Shown here in pieces: positions 39,944-40,132 of a stretch of DNA of 40,132 nucleotides. How positions within the stretch are numbered: position 1 is the first letter of the stretch; the number at the start of each line of letters is the position of its first letter. Location of the stretch: assembly GCF_013280595.1 (NCBI RefSeq), contig NZ_JAAATY010000054.1, positions 1 to 40,132 on the forward strand. Reading direction: 5' to 3'. A program made the translations under genes and the position numbers. Under the pieces are notes generated by a model, which ran no database searches, had not been told where the DNA came from, and saw only the letters and a list, made by a program, of their open reading frames with translations. This DNA is from Kibdelosporangium persicum. Lineage in GTDB: Bacteria; Actinomycetota; Actinomycetes; Mycobacteriales; Pseudonocardiaceae.

Positions 39944-39954
39944 GCCTGACGCGC
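39917..39954 (+). terminator. Hairpin terminator after the GH1 gene
   Basis: Arms GCGCGTCAGGC (39917-39927) and GCCTGACGCGC (39944-39954) pair exactly, with a further ACTC/GAGT pairing inside. The stop codon lies within the loop side. There is no T-run. Confidence 0.7.
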
Positions 39955-40132
39955 CATTGTGGCCGGGCTAGGCCGTGTTTCAAATGCCCGATCGCGATAG
40001 CCGGGCCGGATGCGGCCCCTGACGCCACCGCGGGACCGCCCAAAGACAACCAGTATTCGCGGCGATCCCGCGGCGACGCCAGGAACCGCCCCACCGAGCC
40101 GATTCCGGCCTCCGGCCGGGGCAGACTCTCAT
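39955..40132. other. Right-edge non-coding stretch
   Basis: 178 bp with no supported gene. A minus-strand open frame crosses it but has no ribosome site or recognisable sequence within the window. It may be the start of another gene or element beyond the edge. Confidence 0.4.

Noticed and set aside
39955-40132. Possible insertion-sequence end at the right edge (GGCCGTGTTTCAAA-like sequence)
   Set aside because: No matching inverted end, target duplication or transposase sequence can be seen within the window.

Overview
High-GC actinomycete DNA. The dense G/C-ending codons, GTG starts, ECF sigma factors with SnoaL-like tails, a furA-katG pair and a large modular type I polyketide synthase (PKS) fit Actinobacteria. 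I lean towards Pseudonocardiales but cannot prove it from this window.

Left part, about 1-18413, minus strand: the first two genes of a modular type I PKS. The upstream gene (18413-6201) encodes a KSQ-AT-ACP loading module, module 1 (KS-AT-KR-ACP) and module 2 (KS-AT-DH-KR-ACP), and ends in a docking tail. The next gene (6167 to beyond base 1) begins with a coiled-coil docking helix and encodes module 3 (KS-AT-DH-KR-ACP) and the start of the module 4 KS. Every visible AT has methylmalonyl-type motifs (GHSQG, YASH). The predicted intermediate on ACP3 is 7-hydroxy-2,4,6-trimethylnona-2,4-dienoyl, built from a propionyl starter. The three extender AT regions form a 919-bp near-identical DNA repeat with codon use unlike the rest of the genes.

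Middle, 18414-22242: a 744-bp divergent regulatory region containing a perfect 12-bp inverted repeat. It is followed on the plus strand by a crotonyl-CoA carboxylase/reductase, a probable extender-unit enzyme, a very strong hairpin, and an IlvD/Edd-family sugar-acid dehydratase. The PKS cluster probably ends near here.

22352-32492: stress-type genes. These are furA-katG, a DoxX-like membrane protein, and an oxidoreductase with an overlapping ECF41-type sigma factor. Next come a small unknown protein, a GarA-like FHA protein behind a CIRCE-like element, a Tat-exported beta-propeller protein and another small unknown protein. The region closes with a second SnoaL-tailed ECF sigma factor and its carboxymuconolactone-decarboxylase-like partner, which has lost both active-site cysteines. 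Both sigma units carry TGTCACA-like promoter candidates.

32492-40132: a flavin/F420-type (LLM) oxidoreductase behind a textbook MerR-type promoter, and a P-loop kinase-like protein with an altered Walker A. These are followed by a beta-glucoside import unit: a LacI repressor divergent from a lipoprotein, two permeases and a GH1 beta-glucosidase. No ATPase gene is present, as in the cebEFG-bglC arrangement of Streptomyces. All assignments come from reading motifs and remembered family features. No database search was run.
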